DNA of 64,000 nt, taken from positions 135,078-199,077 of the forward strand of contig DHVS01000038.1 in NCBI GenBank assembly GCA_002412795.1. The letters run 5' to 3'. Positions 23,716 through 32,828 of the stretch are shown here, in pieces. Source of the stretch: a bacterium UBP2_UBA5202 (GTDB lineage: Bacteria > Edwardsbacteria > AC1 > EtOH8). The translations under genes and the position numbers were made by a program. Within the stretch, counting starts at the first letter, position 1; each line of letters starts with the position of its first letter. The notes below the pieces were generated by a model, which saw only the letters and a program-made list of their open reading frames with translations, was not told where the DNA came from and ran no database searches.

Positions 23716-24273
23716 ATGAAGATCAAAGGCCTGATAATATTATCGCGCAAGGAATTCGTCAAGGAGCACTTCGGGGAAGAGGCCTGGGAAAAGGTGTTCA
23801 ATGAACTGCCGGTGCAGTACCTGCAGCTGATGGGCGACACCATCCTGACCACCCAGTGGTACCCCTTTGAGATCGGGGATCACATCGACAAGGCCATCGT
23901 CAAGATACTGGGAAAAGGCGACCCCCTGGTCTTTGAGCAACTTGGGGCCAAATCGGCCCAGAAAAGCCTGGCCAAGGAACACCGGTCTTTTTTGTCTCCG
24001 GGCGACCCCCAGGCCTTCCTGAAAAGATCCGGCACCATCTACAAATTCTATTACGACACCGGGCGCCGGGAATATCAGGCCACCAGCCCCGATTCCGGGG
24101 TAATCACCACCTATGATTCCGAAACCTATTCCCTGCCCGACTGTCTGACGGTGATCGGCTGGTACAAGGAGGCCCTGAAGATGTGCGGGGCGAAAAAAGT
24201 GGAGATTGAGGAGGAGGAGTGCCGGGCCTCGGGCGGATCATGCTGTCGTTACCGGGTGGAATGGAAGATGTAA
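23716..24273 (+). CDS. TIGR02265 (DUF2378)-like protein with V4R-like C-terminus
   Basis: 185 residues. Opening KIKGLIILSRKEFVKEHFGEEAWEKVF and the pattern WYPFEIGDHI...FYYDTGRREYQ resemble the family first described from myxobacteria (TIGR02265); the C-terminal EEECRASGGSCCRYRVEW resembles the Cys-containing end of 4-vinyl-reductase-like (V4R) or heme-NO-binding-like domains. Such domains bind small molecules or metals and often sit in signalling proteins. It stands alone here, closed by a terminator. The start (ATG at 23716) has no strong ribosome site. Function unknown. Confidence 0.65.
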   Translation: MKIKGLIILSRKEFVKEHFGEEAWEKVFNELPVQYLQLMGDTILTTQWYPFEIGDHIDKAIVKILGKGDPLVFEQLGAKSAQKSLAKEHRSFLSPGDPQAFLKRSGTIYKFYYDTGRREYQATSPDSGVITTYDSETYSLPDCLTVIGWYKEALKMCGAKKVEIEEEECRASGGSCCRYRVEWKM

Positions 24274-24302
24274 AAAGATATAATGGTTGAGATAGCAGTA
24301 AT

Positions 24303-24329
24303 AAACCCCCGCATAAAATGCGGGGGTTT
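24303..24329. terminator. Bidirectional terminator
   Basis: AAACCCCCGCAT-AA-ATGCGGGGGTTTT between the converging genes at 23716 (+) and 24355 (-). Confidence 0.9.
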
Positions 24330-24354
24330 TGTCTTTTCCCATTGAATAACTTTG

Positions 24355-25209
24355 TCACACAGGTTTATGTATGGTAAATCTGGAATGTCCGTTCTCCACC
24401 GCAACCTCCCGCCAGCCCAGGCTCTGGTAAAAGCCGTAGGCCCGGTTACCGGGATCATGCTCGGTGGTAAGCCATAGTTCGTCATGGAACTTAAAGAGCC
24501 AGTCCTGTACCAGCAGCATCAGCTTCCGGCCGATCCCCCGTCCTTCAAACTCCGGCAGGACGGCTATGACCCACATCTCGCCGTCAGCCCTGTTGCCGAT
24601 GGAGAATCCGGCCGCCCGGCCGTTTTGGCCCTGGCACAGCCAGCCTTTGTAGGTGGAGTTCAGCCTGGCGGCCACGGTCTCTTCGGTTATTCCCATCCGG
24701 ATCAGATCGTCCATGCTCAGCCGATTCTCTTTGACCATGGTCCTTAAGTCCAACAGTTCCGGGATGTCCCGGGGCTCGATCTCCCGGAAGGTCAGGCCCG
24801 CCAGGCCACCTTCCTTTCCAGGCCGCCGGGTCTTAAGGGAAAGTATGTGGAGGCTGACCCCCAGGGCCACCGCCGCCAAAGCTATTCTGACGATGGCATT
24901 GGACAGGATTAAAATTGAAATGCCGATTGTCGTCCACAATAGGACTACTGCGAAAACCTTGGTCCTCAACGGGATCGTCCGGTATTTCAGGTAATCACTG
25001 ATATAAGCACCAAAGAGGCGGTGGCCGGTCAGCCAGTTGTACAGGCGCTTGGAACTGCGGATAAAGCAGAAGGCGCTCAAGAGCAGAAAAGGGGTGGTGG
25101 GAAGGAGTGGCAGGAATATCCCGATGACCCCCAGGCCCAGGGAAACAAGCCCGGCGGCGATCAGCAGATATTTTTTCAGCGGCGATCCGTCAGGTTTTGG
25201 CATATTCAT
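24355..25209 (-). CDS. Fusion of DUF454 (YbaN-like) membrane domain and GNAT acetyltransferase
   Basis: 284 residues. Residues ~1-120 are a DUF454/YbaN-type inner-membrane domain (YLLIAAGLVSLGLGVIGIFLPLLPTTPFLLLSAFCFIRSS, then two more hydrophobic helices near 85-115). Residues ~135-284 form a GNAT N-acetyltransferase (FREIEPRDIPELLDL, acetyl-CoA loop VLPEFEGRGIGRKLM, FYQSLGWREV). The frame is uninterrupted between them, so this looks like a true fusion placing an acetyltransferase at the membrane. Start at 25209 or the ATG two codons later. Substrate unknown. The gene is monocistronic and ends at the shared terminator. Confidence 0.85.
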   Translation of the reverse strand: MNMPKPDGSPLKKYLLIAAGLVSLGLGVIGIFLPLLPTTPFLLLSAFCFIRSSKRLYNWLTGHRLFGAYISDYLKYRTIPLRTKVFAVVLLWTTIGISILILSNAIVRIALAAVALGVSLHILSLKTRRPGKEGGLAGLTFREIEPRDIPELLDLRTMVKENRLSMDDLIRMGITEETVAARLNSTYKGWLCQGQNGRAAGFSIGNRADGEMWVIAVLPEFEGRGIGRKLMLLVQDWLFKFHDELWLTTEHDPGNRAYGFYQSLGWREVAVENGHSRFTIHKPV

Positions 25210-25568
25210 ATTAAATGACTATCTGACTTGATCGGGAAAAGTAGAAAGAATATAGTGGATATGGTAAAAACGCATATTTTACCCCGTTATGTTCTTTTCT
25301 TTTTGTACCGCCAAAAAGCAAAGAACCAAAAGAAAAAGCTCGTCGCTTAAAACTCTCCGGGCCATGCTTACGCTAACGCTTCATCTGGCTCGCGTTGCGC
25401 TTCTCGTTGCTGACGGGCTTGTCTGAACTCGGGCTTTGGCCAATCCCTCAAACAGACCAGACAAGCTTTTTCCGCCATCAACTGCGATGCTCACTGATCG
25501 TTTTAACGCGACAACCGGGGTTGGCACCTATTGTTCTCCATGTTTCCTGAGCTGATTGGATAAATAAT
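25210..25568. other. Non-coding stretch with repeat-like sequence
   Basis: No gene found. The part 25285-25545 (starting TTCTTTTCTTTTTGTACC, including ACTCTCCGGGCCATGC and TTGCTGACGGGCTTGTCTG) looks like a known type of widespread intergenic repeat in environmental bacterial genomes, judged from memory. It contains an inverted pair around GACGGGCTTGTCTG and CAGACCAGACAAGC (about 25412-25465). Confidence 0.4.
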
Positions 25569-26075
25569 TCATATCTTTCTGGAATCATAGGCCCAATGGA
25601 GCAGGGCCTGGCGCTGGCGGGGGCGGCAGTCCAGTCTTTCCTTGGGGCAGTTCTTTTTCAGGGCCATCACGTGTCGCTTGATCGCTTTCCAGCGTTTTAT
25701 CTGGCGGGCGTCCTCCTCCGGCATCCTCCGTCCCAGGTAATAGCGGCAGTACCACTGGAACCAACCCCGGGGGTCGGCCGGGTGGATCCAGCCCTTGTCC
25801 TGCCATACTTTTAACGGCTGGCTGGCATTGACCTTGAAATAATTAAGATTTGGGTCATGGCGCTGCGGGCAGAGTTTGGCCTTCCGGAACCAGCTTTTGG
25901 GAAATTCCCTTTTACAGTCGGTCATATATTTTCCGCCGAAGACGCCCAGTTCCAGCATTTGGGCCGGGGTCAGCTCCGGCTTGAAGCCGGGATGAAAATT
26001 CCTGCCCGCCGGCTCGGTCAGGTGATAGTAGCCCTGCTGCATCCTATCATTGATGATGACTTTTTTCCTCTTCAT
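25569..26075 (-). CDS. Conserved hypothetical cytosolic protein (168 aa)
   Basis: A basic protein rich in Trp, Tyr and Arg (HPADPRGWFQWYCRYYLGRR, RQIKRWKAIKRHVMALKKNC), ending RQRQALLHWAYDSRKI. The composition and the phrase PAQMLELGVFGGKYMTDC recall a family of small conserved proteins annotated as hypothetical in diverse bacteria; no catalytic motif is evident. Start ATG at 26075, preceded by GGAGGTTGGAA, and it overlaps the stop of the adenine-deaminase gene by 4 nt (ATGA), so the two are co-translated. No membrane segment. Confidence 0.75.
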   Translation of the reverse strand: MKRKKVIINDRMQQGYYHLTEPAGRNFHPGFKPELTPAQMLELGVFGGKYMTDCKREFPKSWFRKAKLCPQRHDPNLNYFKVNASQPLKVWQDKGWIHPADPRGWFQWYCRYYLGRRMPEEDARQIKRWKAIKRHVMALKKNCPKERLDCRPRQRQALLHWAYDSRKI

Positions 26076-27106
26076 TTCCAACCTCCGAAACTGCGGCAGT
26101 AATCGTCCACCAATTTCAACATTCTTTTTTTCTGTTTTTCCTCCAAAAAGCTGGCCAGAAAAGAGTTCTTAGCCAATTGACAGATCTCCTCCCGGCTCAG
26201 GTTCAGGGCTTTGGCCACCGCCAGGTAATTTTCGTTGAGGTACCCGCCGAAATAGGCCGGGTCGTCGGAATTGACGGTGACCAGCAGGCCCTTTTGCATC
26301 ATGGCCTGCAGGGGATGGTCTTCCATGGCCGCCACCACCTTCAGTTTATGGTTGGAGCAGGGACAGACGGTCAGCGGCATTTTGCGGCGGACCAGCTCCT
26401 TCACTAATTTCTCGTCGCTCAACGACCGGTTGCCGTGGTCCACCCGGGACACCTTCAGCAGCTCCAGGGCGTGCCAGACATATTCGGCCGGACCCTCTTC
26501 GCCGGCGTGGGCCACCGTCAGGAATCCCTCCCGGCGGGCCCGGTCAAAGACCCGCTGGAATTTCGAGGGCGGGTGGCCCAGCTCCGAGGAATCTAGCCCC
26601 ACCGCCGCGATCAGGTGCCGGTATTCCATGGCCTGTTCCAGGGTCTTTTGGGCCTCCGCCTCGTCCAGGTGCCGCAGGAAACACATGATCAGTTTGACCG
26701 AGAGCCCCAGCCTTTTCCGAGCGTCTTCCATGGCCCGGCCGAGCCCGGCCATCACCACGGCCAGGGGAACTCCCCGGGCGGTATGGGTCTGGGGGTCGAA
26801 GAATATCTCGGCGTGGAGCACGTTCTGGGAATGGGCTTTTTTAAAGTAAGCCCGGCCCAGGTCGTAAAAATCCCGCTCCTTCACCAGCACCCCGGCGCCC
26901 TGGTAATAGATGTCCAGGAATTCCTGAAGATTGCCGAAGTCGTAGGCCCGGCGGAGGTCCGCCACCGAACCATATTTAAGGCCGATCCGGTTGCGCCGGG
27001 CGATCTTGAACAGCAGCTCCGGCTCGAAGGTCCCCTCGATGTGGAGATGCAGTTCGGCCTTGGGCAGGCCGCGGATGAATTTGGCCAGGGACGCAGTCTT
27101 TTTCAT
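26072..27106 (-). CDS. add: Adenosine deaminase-family adenine deaminase
   Basis: 344 residues from the preferred start. Metal and catalytic signatures are complete: ELHLHIEGTFEPE (HxH), AHAGEEG (His and Glu), VDHGNRS (His) and VTVNSDDPAYFGGYLNENY (Asp pair). The last sequence and PLTVCPCSNHKLKVV are more like the adenine deaminase subgroup (adenine to hypoxanthine) than true adenosine deaminase, so adenine is the likelier substrate. In-frame starts at 27124 and 27142 exist; AAAGG lies 10 nt before the ATG at 27106, and homologous frames usually begin near this point. It is first in a two-gene operon with the gene at 25569. Confidence 0.9.
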   Translation of the reverse strand: MKKTASLAKFIRGLPKAELHLHIEGTFEPELLFKIARRNRIGLKYGSVADLRRAYDFGNLQEFLDIYYQGAGVLVKERDFYDLGRAYFKKAHSQNVLHAEIFFDPQTHTARGVPLAVVMAGLGRAMEDARKRLGLSVKLIMCFLRHLDEAEAQKTLEQAMEYRHLIAAVGLDSSELGHPPSKFQRVFDRARREGFLTVAHAGEEGPAEYVWHALELLKVSRVDHGNRSLSDEKLVKELVRRKMPLTVCPCSNHKLKVVAAMEDHPLQAMMQKGLLVTVNSDDPAYFGGYLNENYLAVAKALNLSREEICQLAKNSFLASFLEEKQKKRMLKLVDDYCRSFGGWK

Positions 27107-27128
27107 AAGCCGTAGGCCTTTCATAATT

Positions 27129-27158
27129 GTGCTACGAATCAATTAAAACGTAGCACGA
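27129..27158. repeat. GTGCTACG inverted/direct repeat unit, copy 1
   Basis: GTGCTACGAATC followed by CGTAGCACGA in inverted orientation. Further copies lie at 29553-29580 and 34383-34412, all next to gene boundaries. Confidence 0.5.
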
Positions 27159-27201
27159 TCAATGATGCCGTGCAATATTGAAGCTGTATCCGGCAAGCTG
27201 T

Positions 27202-29499
27202 CTACCGCGTCAGCGCGGCCAGGGCCTGCTCCCGGTCGCCGTCCATGTAGACCGTCAGGGTGGCGCCGTCGGCCGCCTTGGGCAGGTGGATTACCTTGAC
27301 CACCTGCTCCAAATTCCGAGCCTGGGGCAGCAGCTTTCTGAGGGAATTGGGCGAATTGTCGAAGAACTCCTGGTTGAAGGCCGCGCCCTTCTCGTCGGGA
27401 TAAAGAGGAAGATAACGGATGCCGGCCTCCACCAGGTCCTGGAAGAAGTGGGTGCCGAAGGAAAGTTCGGGCACGTAGTCCTTCTTCTTCTTGGCCACCT
27501 CTATCAGCATGGCAGTGTTGTTGATGTCCGAGTAACCCACCCGGACCCCCAGCTTGATGTCGCCCCGGCTGCCCCAGCGTCCCGGCCCCATCAGGATGAA
27601 TTTCTGGCGGGGCAGTTTCTGGTTAAGATCGCCCACCACCCGGCCCACCTGGATCAGTTCCTCCATGTTGGGCAGGGCGTCGTACTGGATGGGATCAACG
27701 TAGACTATGTACTCGATGTCCTTGACCAAAGCGTTGGTGACATAGCGGCTGCCGGTGAACAGGACGTCGGAGTCCGGGACATCCTTGGGAATGGCCACGC
27801 TGGCGGCGCCCCCGGCCTGGCTCTGCGGCCGGCACTGCAGCAGGTAAAGCTTGTGGATGTCGCCGTCGCAGGCGAATTCGATGTCCACCGGAAAGCCCAG
27901 GGTGTCCTTTAAGATGTTCAAAATATCCCTGATCTGGGGAATGAAGGGCCCGTGGGTCAGCAGCTTGGAGAAGGTGACCACCGGCTGTCCCTCGCTTAAG
28001 TTTACCATGGTGCCGGTGGGCGAAAAAAGCTGGCCTTCCTGATAGATGGAGATCACCTGGGACAGGGCCGGGAAATCGTTGCCGATCTCCTGGAACAGCT
28101 TGTCCACGGTGATGGTCTCGAAGCGGCGGGTCTCCATGTTAAGGAGGTCGATGTTCTTCTGGGAATACCAGAGCACTTCCTCGGGGCTGGCGTTGACCCG
28201 GAGTCCCGGCTGGCCGGGGCTGACCAGCACCGGGTAATCGTCGCCCACCCGGTCCACCGCCCGGGTGCCCATCCCGGCCACCAGCCGGACGATGCCGTCC
28301 TGGCGCTTGATGCGGGGCGACCAGCGGAACTCGTTGTAGCTGAAGGCCACCCCGGCATAGGCCGGGAAATAGTACCTGCCCACCCGCTGGCCCACCACCT
28401 CCTGGATGACGATGGCCATCTCCTCGTTGAAGTCCAGCAGGCCCCGCTCCCGGCGGTACTCGATGGGGTCGGGTCCGAACACCGAGGCGTAGACCTCCAC
28501 GATGGCGTTGGTCAAAGCCTCCATCTTCTCCCGCTTGGTGCCCTGGTTGGCCACGAACAGGCTCTTGTATTTTCCGGCGAAGGAAGAGCCCAGGCTGTCC
28601 TCCAGCAGGCTGGAGGAGCGGACGATCAGGGGCCGGTCGCCGAAGTCGTCCAGGCACAGGGCCAGCCCGGCGATTATTTCCGGGGACAGGGCCGAGTTCT
28701 TGAATATCTGCTCCAGGTAGGGGTATTCCTGCCGGATCTCCACCGGGTCGCGGTACTTGATGGTGGGCATCTCCTCCAGGGCGTTGAAATGGAGGAAGTC
28801 CAAAATGCCGTCCGAGGCGATGTACCAGGTCTTGGGAACGGCCAGGTTGCGCAGGGAGATGTAGTCCTTCTTGGCGTTCATCAGTATCTTCTCGGCCCTA
28901 AAAAGGCCGGCCGCCTTGCCTCCCAGCTTGCCGTTGCCCAAAGAGGGCCCGATGGTGCGGGAGAGGGTCTGCATGAAGTCCGGCACCGTGGCGTGCTTCT
29001 TGGTGACATTGATATAATGGAGGTCCTCGGACAGGAAGCGGCGGATGAGGGCCACCTTGATGCCCAGGCTTTCCTCGGGCGACAGGCTCTTCTGGGTGTC
29101 GGGCATGTTGGCGAAACGCTGGACGGCTTCGGAGATCTCGGCCAGAGAAACGTCCCGCTTCTCCGAGGCCATGCCCAGAAATCGGGCCTGCTCGTGCTTC
29201 AGCCACAGGCTGATGATCCGGGCCAGCTCATCGTCGTCTATCTCCCTGGCCGCGATCCGGAAGATATCCTCCAGGATCTGCTCCAGCAGGTTCTGGTTGA
29301 TCTTGGGCACCGGCTGGTTCTCGCTGTATTCCCAGTCGCTGGAGGTGGTGTCCAGCCGCTGCATCAGCTCCTCCACCTGTCTGACGTTGCGCTTGTAGAG
29401 GTAGTTGATCATCTTGCGGCCGATCCGGTTCAGCAGGATGGGGTTGGTGTCGCGCAGCAGGTCTACGATCACCTGCCATTCGGGCTTGTGGTGGGGCAT
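27202..29499 (-). CDS. PEP/pyruvate-binding (PPDK N-terminal) domain protein
   Basis: 765 residues. The centre and C-terminus form a PPDK/PEP-synthase N-terminal ATP-binding domain (LGGKAAGLFRAEKIL, RPLIVRSSSLLEDSLGSSFAGKYKS, AIVIQEVVGQRVGRYYFP, FPVDIEFACDGDIHKLYLLQCRPQ). The swivelling phosphohistidine domain and the PEP-utilising barrel of true PEP synthase are absent, so it cannot be a complete PPDK. The N-terminal ~190 residues are helical and unrecognised. It is the downstream partner of a related, receiver-containing protein (29707). Family members are commonly misannotated as PEP synthase; a role as ATP-dependent phosphotransfer or signalling protein is inferred. Confidence 0.82.
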   Translation of the reverse strand: MPHHKPEWQVIVDLLRDTNPILLNRIGRKMINYLYKRNVRQVEELMQRLDTTSSDWEYSENQPVPKINQNLLEQILEDIFRIAAREIDDDELARIISLWLKHEQARFLGMASEKRDVSLAEISEAVQRFANMPDTQKSLSPEESLGIKVALIRRFLSEDLHYINVTKKHATVPDFMQTLSRTIGPSLGNGKLGGKAAGLFRAEKILMNAKKDYISLRNLAVPKTWYIASDGILDFLHFNALEEMPTIKYRDPVEIRQEYPYLEQIFKNSALSPEIIAGLALCLDDFGDRPLIVRSSSLLEDSLGSSFAGKYKSLFVANQGTKREKMEALTNAIVEVYASVFGPDPIEYRRERGLLDFNEEMAIVIQEVVGQRVGRYYFPAYAGVAFSYNEFRWSPRIKRQDGIVRLVAGMGTRAVDRVGDDYPVLVSPGQPGLRVNASPEEVLWYSQKNIDLLNMETRRFETITVDKLFQEIGNDFPALSQVISIYQEGQLFSPTGTMVNLSEGQPVVTFSKLLTHGPFIPQIRDILNILKDTLGFPVDIEFACDGDIHKLYLLQCRPQSQAGGAASVAIPKDVPDSDVLFTGSRYVTNALVKDIEYIVYVDPIQYDALPNMEELIQVGRVVGDLNQKLPRQKFILMGPGRWGSRGDIKLGVRVGYSDINNTAMLIEVAKKKKDYVPELSFGTHFFQDLVEAGIRYLPLYPDEKGAAFNQEFFDNSPNSLRKLLPQARNLEQVVKVIHLPKAADGATLTVYMDGDREQALAALTR

Positions 29500-29552
29500 A
29501 TTATCTTTTCCTGTTTAGGGTTGGGTGTTTGGTGTTGGATGTTCAAATGGTG

Positions 29553-29580
29553 GTGCTACGAATTCAAAAATCGTGCTACG
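29553..29580. repeat. GTGCTACG repeat unit, copy 2
   Basis: GTGCTACGAATTC and CGTGCTACG in direct orientation, between the two PPDK-N genes. It is followed at 29586-29635 by a CTCCCC/GGGGAG hairpin of another repeat family. Confidence 0.5.
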
Positions 29581-29706
29581 GGTTAGGCCGGACCTCTCCC
29601 TTTATCCCTCCCCTGGAAGGGGAGGGTGGGCTGTCAGAACTTAAGTTTATATTACCGAACCATAAAATCACGATCTGCGTCAATCCGCGTCCCGTATAAA
29701 AACCTG

Positions 29707-32670
29707 TCACCCCTTGCTGATCAGCCCCATCCCGCTGCGGCCGTCTATCCTGGCCTCCACCGGCTGGTCCAGATGAACCCAGCGCAGGTGCTCGGTGCTG
29801 TCTGCTACTTTCTGAGATTCCAGCCACTCCCAGTCTATCTTCCCGTGCTCGGGGTCGGTGGGCACGGTGAAGTAGCCGATACGGAGCGAGGTCATGTTCT
29901 GGAAGAAGTGCGAGCCCTGGGAGGGATCCACGTTCATGTTGGGCAGGCAGGCCTCCACAATCGTCCTGGCCTGGGATATCTGGTCGAACTTGACCGGGAT
30001 GCCCAGCCAGGGATCGCTGGAGCCCCAGCGGCCGGGCCCGATCAGGGCATAGGGGCGGCCCTGCTCCTTCAGCTTCTTGTTCAGCTGTCCCACCTCTTCG
30101 GCCATCTGCGGGGTGCGGGAGGCGTCAAACGAACCGGGACGGACGTAGACGATGTCGCTTAGGGCCGTGACCCCGTTGCCCAGGGCCTTGTCGCTGAAGC
30201 AGAGGGCCTGTTGGATGTCTTTCGCCGAGACGTCGATCTTGACCAGCTCGTCCGAGACCACCAGCGGCCGGACCTGGAGGAAGCCGAAGTCGGCCGGGAA
30301 AATATTCTTGGGGTCCAGGCGCACCGCGAACTCCATCTCCACCGGGCAGCTCATGGCCTGGGAAGCCAGCTTCAGCAGGTGCTCCAGCAGTTCGGCCAGG
30401 GGGAACATCCTGTATTTGAGGATGTGGGCAAAGCTGACTATGCGGGGGCCGGGCTGGCCGATCCCATCCAACAGCTGCTGGTTCTCAAAGGAATAGGTGG
30501 AACCCAGCCGTTCCAGCACTCCGTCCTTTTCCGCCTCTTCGATCCCCAGCTTCAAAAGATACTGGTCCTCCTCGGCGAAGGCGGTGTTGGAGCGGGGCCG
30601 CATGTCCACGGCATAAAAACTCTTCTGGCTGTTGTCCAGCATGTCATCGGCGGTGCCGAACTGGGGCAGGATCTCGGGATAGGCCGGGGTGAAGCGGAGC
30701 GAGACCCCGCCGTCCACCACGCTTTTGCCCAGCCCCAGGGCCACGTTGACCACGCCGTCCTCCGGCCTGGCGTGGCCCACCGGGTAATAGTTGTAGGAGC
30801 GGGCCACCCCGGCGAAATCCGGGTAATAGCGGCCGTTCCTATCCGCCCCCACCACTTCCTGGATGATCACCGCCATCTTCTCCTCGTCCACCCTATGGTT
30901 GGTGGACTCAATGTAGCTCTTGGCCTGCTTTAGGAAGGTGGAGGCCCAAACCAATTTGATGGCGTTGTCCAGGCTCAAAAACCTGGCGTCCAAGTCAAAT
31001 TGATTGTTGGGGACCATCTTGGTGTAGTAGATGCCGGCGAAGGGCTGGTAGAGCGCGTCTTCCAATAAACTGGAAGAACGCACCGCCAGGGGCTTCTTGA
31101 CCTGCCTGATGAAATCCCGGATGTCGCCCACCACGGTGGGGGGCAGGGAGGCGTTCAAAAAGGCGTTGGTGATCCGGGCGTCGGAATCCTCCTCCACCGC
31201 CAGCTTGAACAGCTTGTTGTGGCGCATGAAGTCGTCGAAGACATCGGCCCCCAGCACCAGGGTCTTAGGAATGGAGATACTGACCCCGGGATAGAGCGAG
31301 TGGTCGAACTGGGAATTAAGTATCTTGTCCACGAAGGCCAGGCCCCGGGCCTTGCCGCCGATGGAGCCGCCGCCCATCCGGGTGAAGTGCCACTGGGGTA
31401 CGTTAAAACGCCGGGAATAGTAGACGATGCTGCCCCGGTTCTGCCGGCGGTGGTTCTGGTCCAAAGCGTCCTTGAGCAGGAGTTTAAACGATGAGACATC
31501 GTCGGTGTCGGCCAGGGCCAGCTTGGTGACCTGCTCGGCCAGGCCGAACTCGGTCCGGACCAAAAGCCAGCGCTTGAGGTCCCCCCGCATCAGGTTCCGG
31601 TGAAGCAGGTCCCGGGGCAGACTGTCGATGATGGAAATGAATGATTCCAGGTTGGGGATCCGGGCGGCCTCGCTGTTGTCGGCGTTCTTAAACACCAGGT
31701 CGCCGAAGCCCATGTGCTCCACCAGCAGGTGGCGGAACTCGTCGGTCAATGACAGCGAGCCCTTCAGTAAAAATTCGGCCTTCAGGCCGGCTGCGATCTG
31801 CTCCGTCTCCGTCTCGCTGGACTGGATCACCAGCGGCAGGTGGGGCAGGTCGCGGCGGATCATCTTGGCAAAGTCAATCCCGGCAGTGGGGTCCGGCTTT
31901 CCGGCCCTGGGATAACGGACGTCGGTGAACACGCCCAGCAGGTTGTCCTTGAACTTTTGGTAGATCTCCACCGCCTGCTCAAAGTTCTGGGCCAGGTGCA
32001 CCCGGGGCCGGCCCCGCTGACGCAAGGCCTTTTGGCTGAAGCCCAGGTCCTCGTTCAGCAGCCGGTCGGTCTGGTCCCACAGCTCGTCGAACAGGACGTT
32101 CAGATAGCTGGAATAGAAGCTGATGGAATCCTCCACCACCAACAGGTTGGGCAGCCCCAGGGCCTTGGTGTCGCTCTCGGCGTTCCTTTGATCCTCCATC
32201 AGCTGGATGATCCCGGTGAGTATTTTGCCGTCGCCCTGCCAGACGAATATTCCGTCCACCTTGCTGAAATCGTTCATCTGCTGGAGCCGGGCCAGCTCCG
32301 GGGTGTTGAAGGCCAGGATCACCACCGGCAGTCCGGGTATGATCTCCTTGGCCTTTTGGCCGAAGGTGAAGGGGTCCATGTCGCCCAGCCGCTGGATGCA
32401 GACCACCAGGTCAAAGCTTTCTTTGCCTAAAAGCTCCAGGGCGTTGGCCCCGCCGGTGACCCGGGTGATGGAGGGGACATAGCCCAGGTCCCGCTGCTTG
32501 TAGGCCTGGCCCAGCAGGTCGGCCAACCGGCCGTCCTCCTCCAGGATGAAGGCGTCGTAAAGGCTGGCGGCCAAAAGCACCTTGCGCACCTTGTAGGGCA
32601 TCAGGTTCAAAAGCTTTTGGGCAAAGGGGTCCAGGATGGCCTGCTGGTCGATGTTGATGGGTGTGGGCAT
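29707..32670 (-). CDS. Receiver-like plus PPDK N-terminal domain protein
   Basis: 987 residues. The N-terminal ~330 residues contain two receiver-like folds: the first (VLLAASLYDAFILEEDGRL) lacks the acceptor Asp, the second (NLLVVEDSISFYSSYL, GVFTDVRYPRAG, LVIQSSETE) keeps an acidic pair and a candidate acceptor Asp in TDVRYP. The C-terminal ~550 residues are a PPDK/PEP-synthase ATP-binding domain (MGGGSIGGKARGLAFVDKIL, KPLAVRSSSLLEDALYQPFAGIYYTK, MAVIIQEVVGADRNGRYYPDFAG), again without phosphohistidine or PEP-binding domains. The next gene downstream encodes a shorter paralogue. Similar proteins occur in Bacteroidetes-related genomes (memory). Probably a signalling ATP-grasp-like protein, not a glycolytic enzyme (inference). 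Confidence 0.82.
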   Translation of the reverse strand: MPTPINIDQQAILDPFAQKLLNLMPYKVRKVLLAASLYDAFILEEDGRLADLLGQAYKQRDLGYVPSITRVTGGANALELLGKESFDLVVCIQRLGDMDPFTFGQKAKEIIPGLPVVILAFNTPELARLQQMNDFSKVDGIFVWQGDGKILTGIIQLMEDQRNAESDTKALGLPNLLVVEDSISFYSSYLNVLFDELWDQTDRLLNEDLGFSQKALRQRGRPRVHLAQNFEQAVEIYQKFKDNLLGVFTDVRYPRAGKPDPTAGIDFAKMIRRDLPHLPLVIQSSETETEQIAAGLKAEFLLKGSLSLTDEFRHLLVEHMGFGDLVFKNADNSEAARIPNLESFISIIDSLPRDLLHRNLMRGDLKRWLLVRTEFGLAEQVTKLALADTDDVSSFKLLLKDALDQNHRRQNRGSIVYYSRRFNVPQWHFTRMGGGSIGGKARGLAFVDKILNSQFDHSLYPGVSISIPKTLVLGADVFDDFMRHNKLFKLAVEEDSDARITNAFLNASLPPTVVGDIRDFIRQVKKPLAVRSSSLLEDALYQPFAGIYYTKMVPNNQFDLDARFLSLDNAIKLVWASTFLKQAKSYIESTNHRVDEEKMAVIIQEVVGADRNGRYYPDFAGVARSYNYYPVGHARPEDGVVNVALGLGKSVVDGGVSLRFTPAYPEILPQFGTADDMLDNSQKSFYAVDMRPRSNTAFAEEDQYLLKLGIEEAEKDGVLERLGSTYSFENQQLLDGIGQPGPRIVSFAHILKYRMFPLAELLEHLLKLASQAMSCPVEMEFAVRLDPKNIFPADFGFLQVRPLVVSDELVKIDVSAKDIQQALCFSDKALGNGVTALSDIVYVRPGSFDASRTPQMAEEVGQLNKKLKEQGRPYALIGPGRWGSSDPWLGIPVKFDQISQARTIVEACLPNMNVDPSQGSHFFQNMTSLRIGYFTVPTDPEHGKIDWEWLESQKVADSTEHLRWVHLDQPVEARIDGRSGMGLISKG

Positions 32671-32749
32671 AGAAACTAAATTAAAAATTACGAATTAGAA
32701 ATAAAATAGGTTGGGCATAACTATTGTGGTATTTAACCCGCCGCGGCGG

Positions 32750-32828
32750 TAGGGACATGGCGTACAGCCTACGTAGCCTTGGGCAATCATATTTGTATAC
32801 TTCGGCGTAGTGGGCCGCCATGTCCCTA
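32750..32828. repeat. 79-bp inverted-repeat element
   Basis: 12-bp perfect terminal inverted repeats TAGGGACATGGC / GCCATGTCCCTA enclose 55 bp. A compact relative (GACATGGC-GA-GCCATGTC) lies at 44702-44719. Confidence 0.6.

Noticed and set aside
27202..29499. Phosphoenolpyruvate synthase (ppsA)
   Set aside because: Only the N-terminal ATP-binding domain is present; the phosphohistidine and PEP-binding domains are absent in this and the neighbouring gene.
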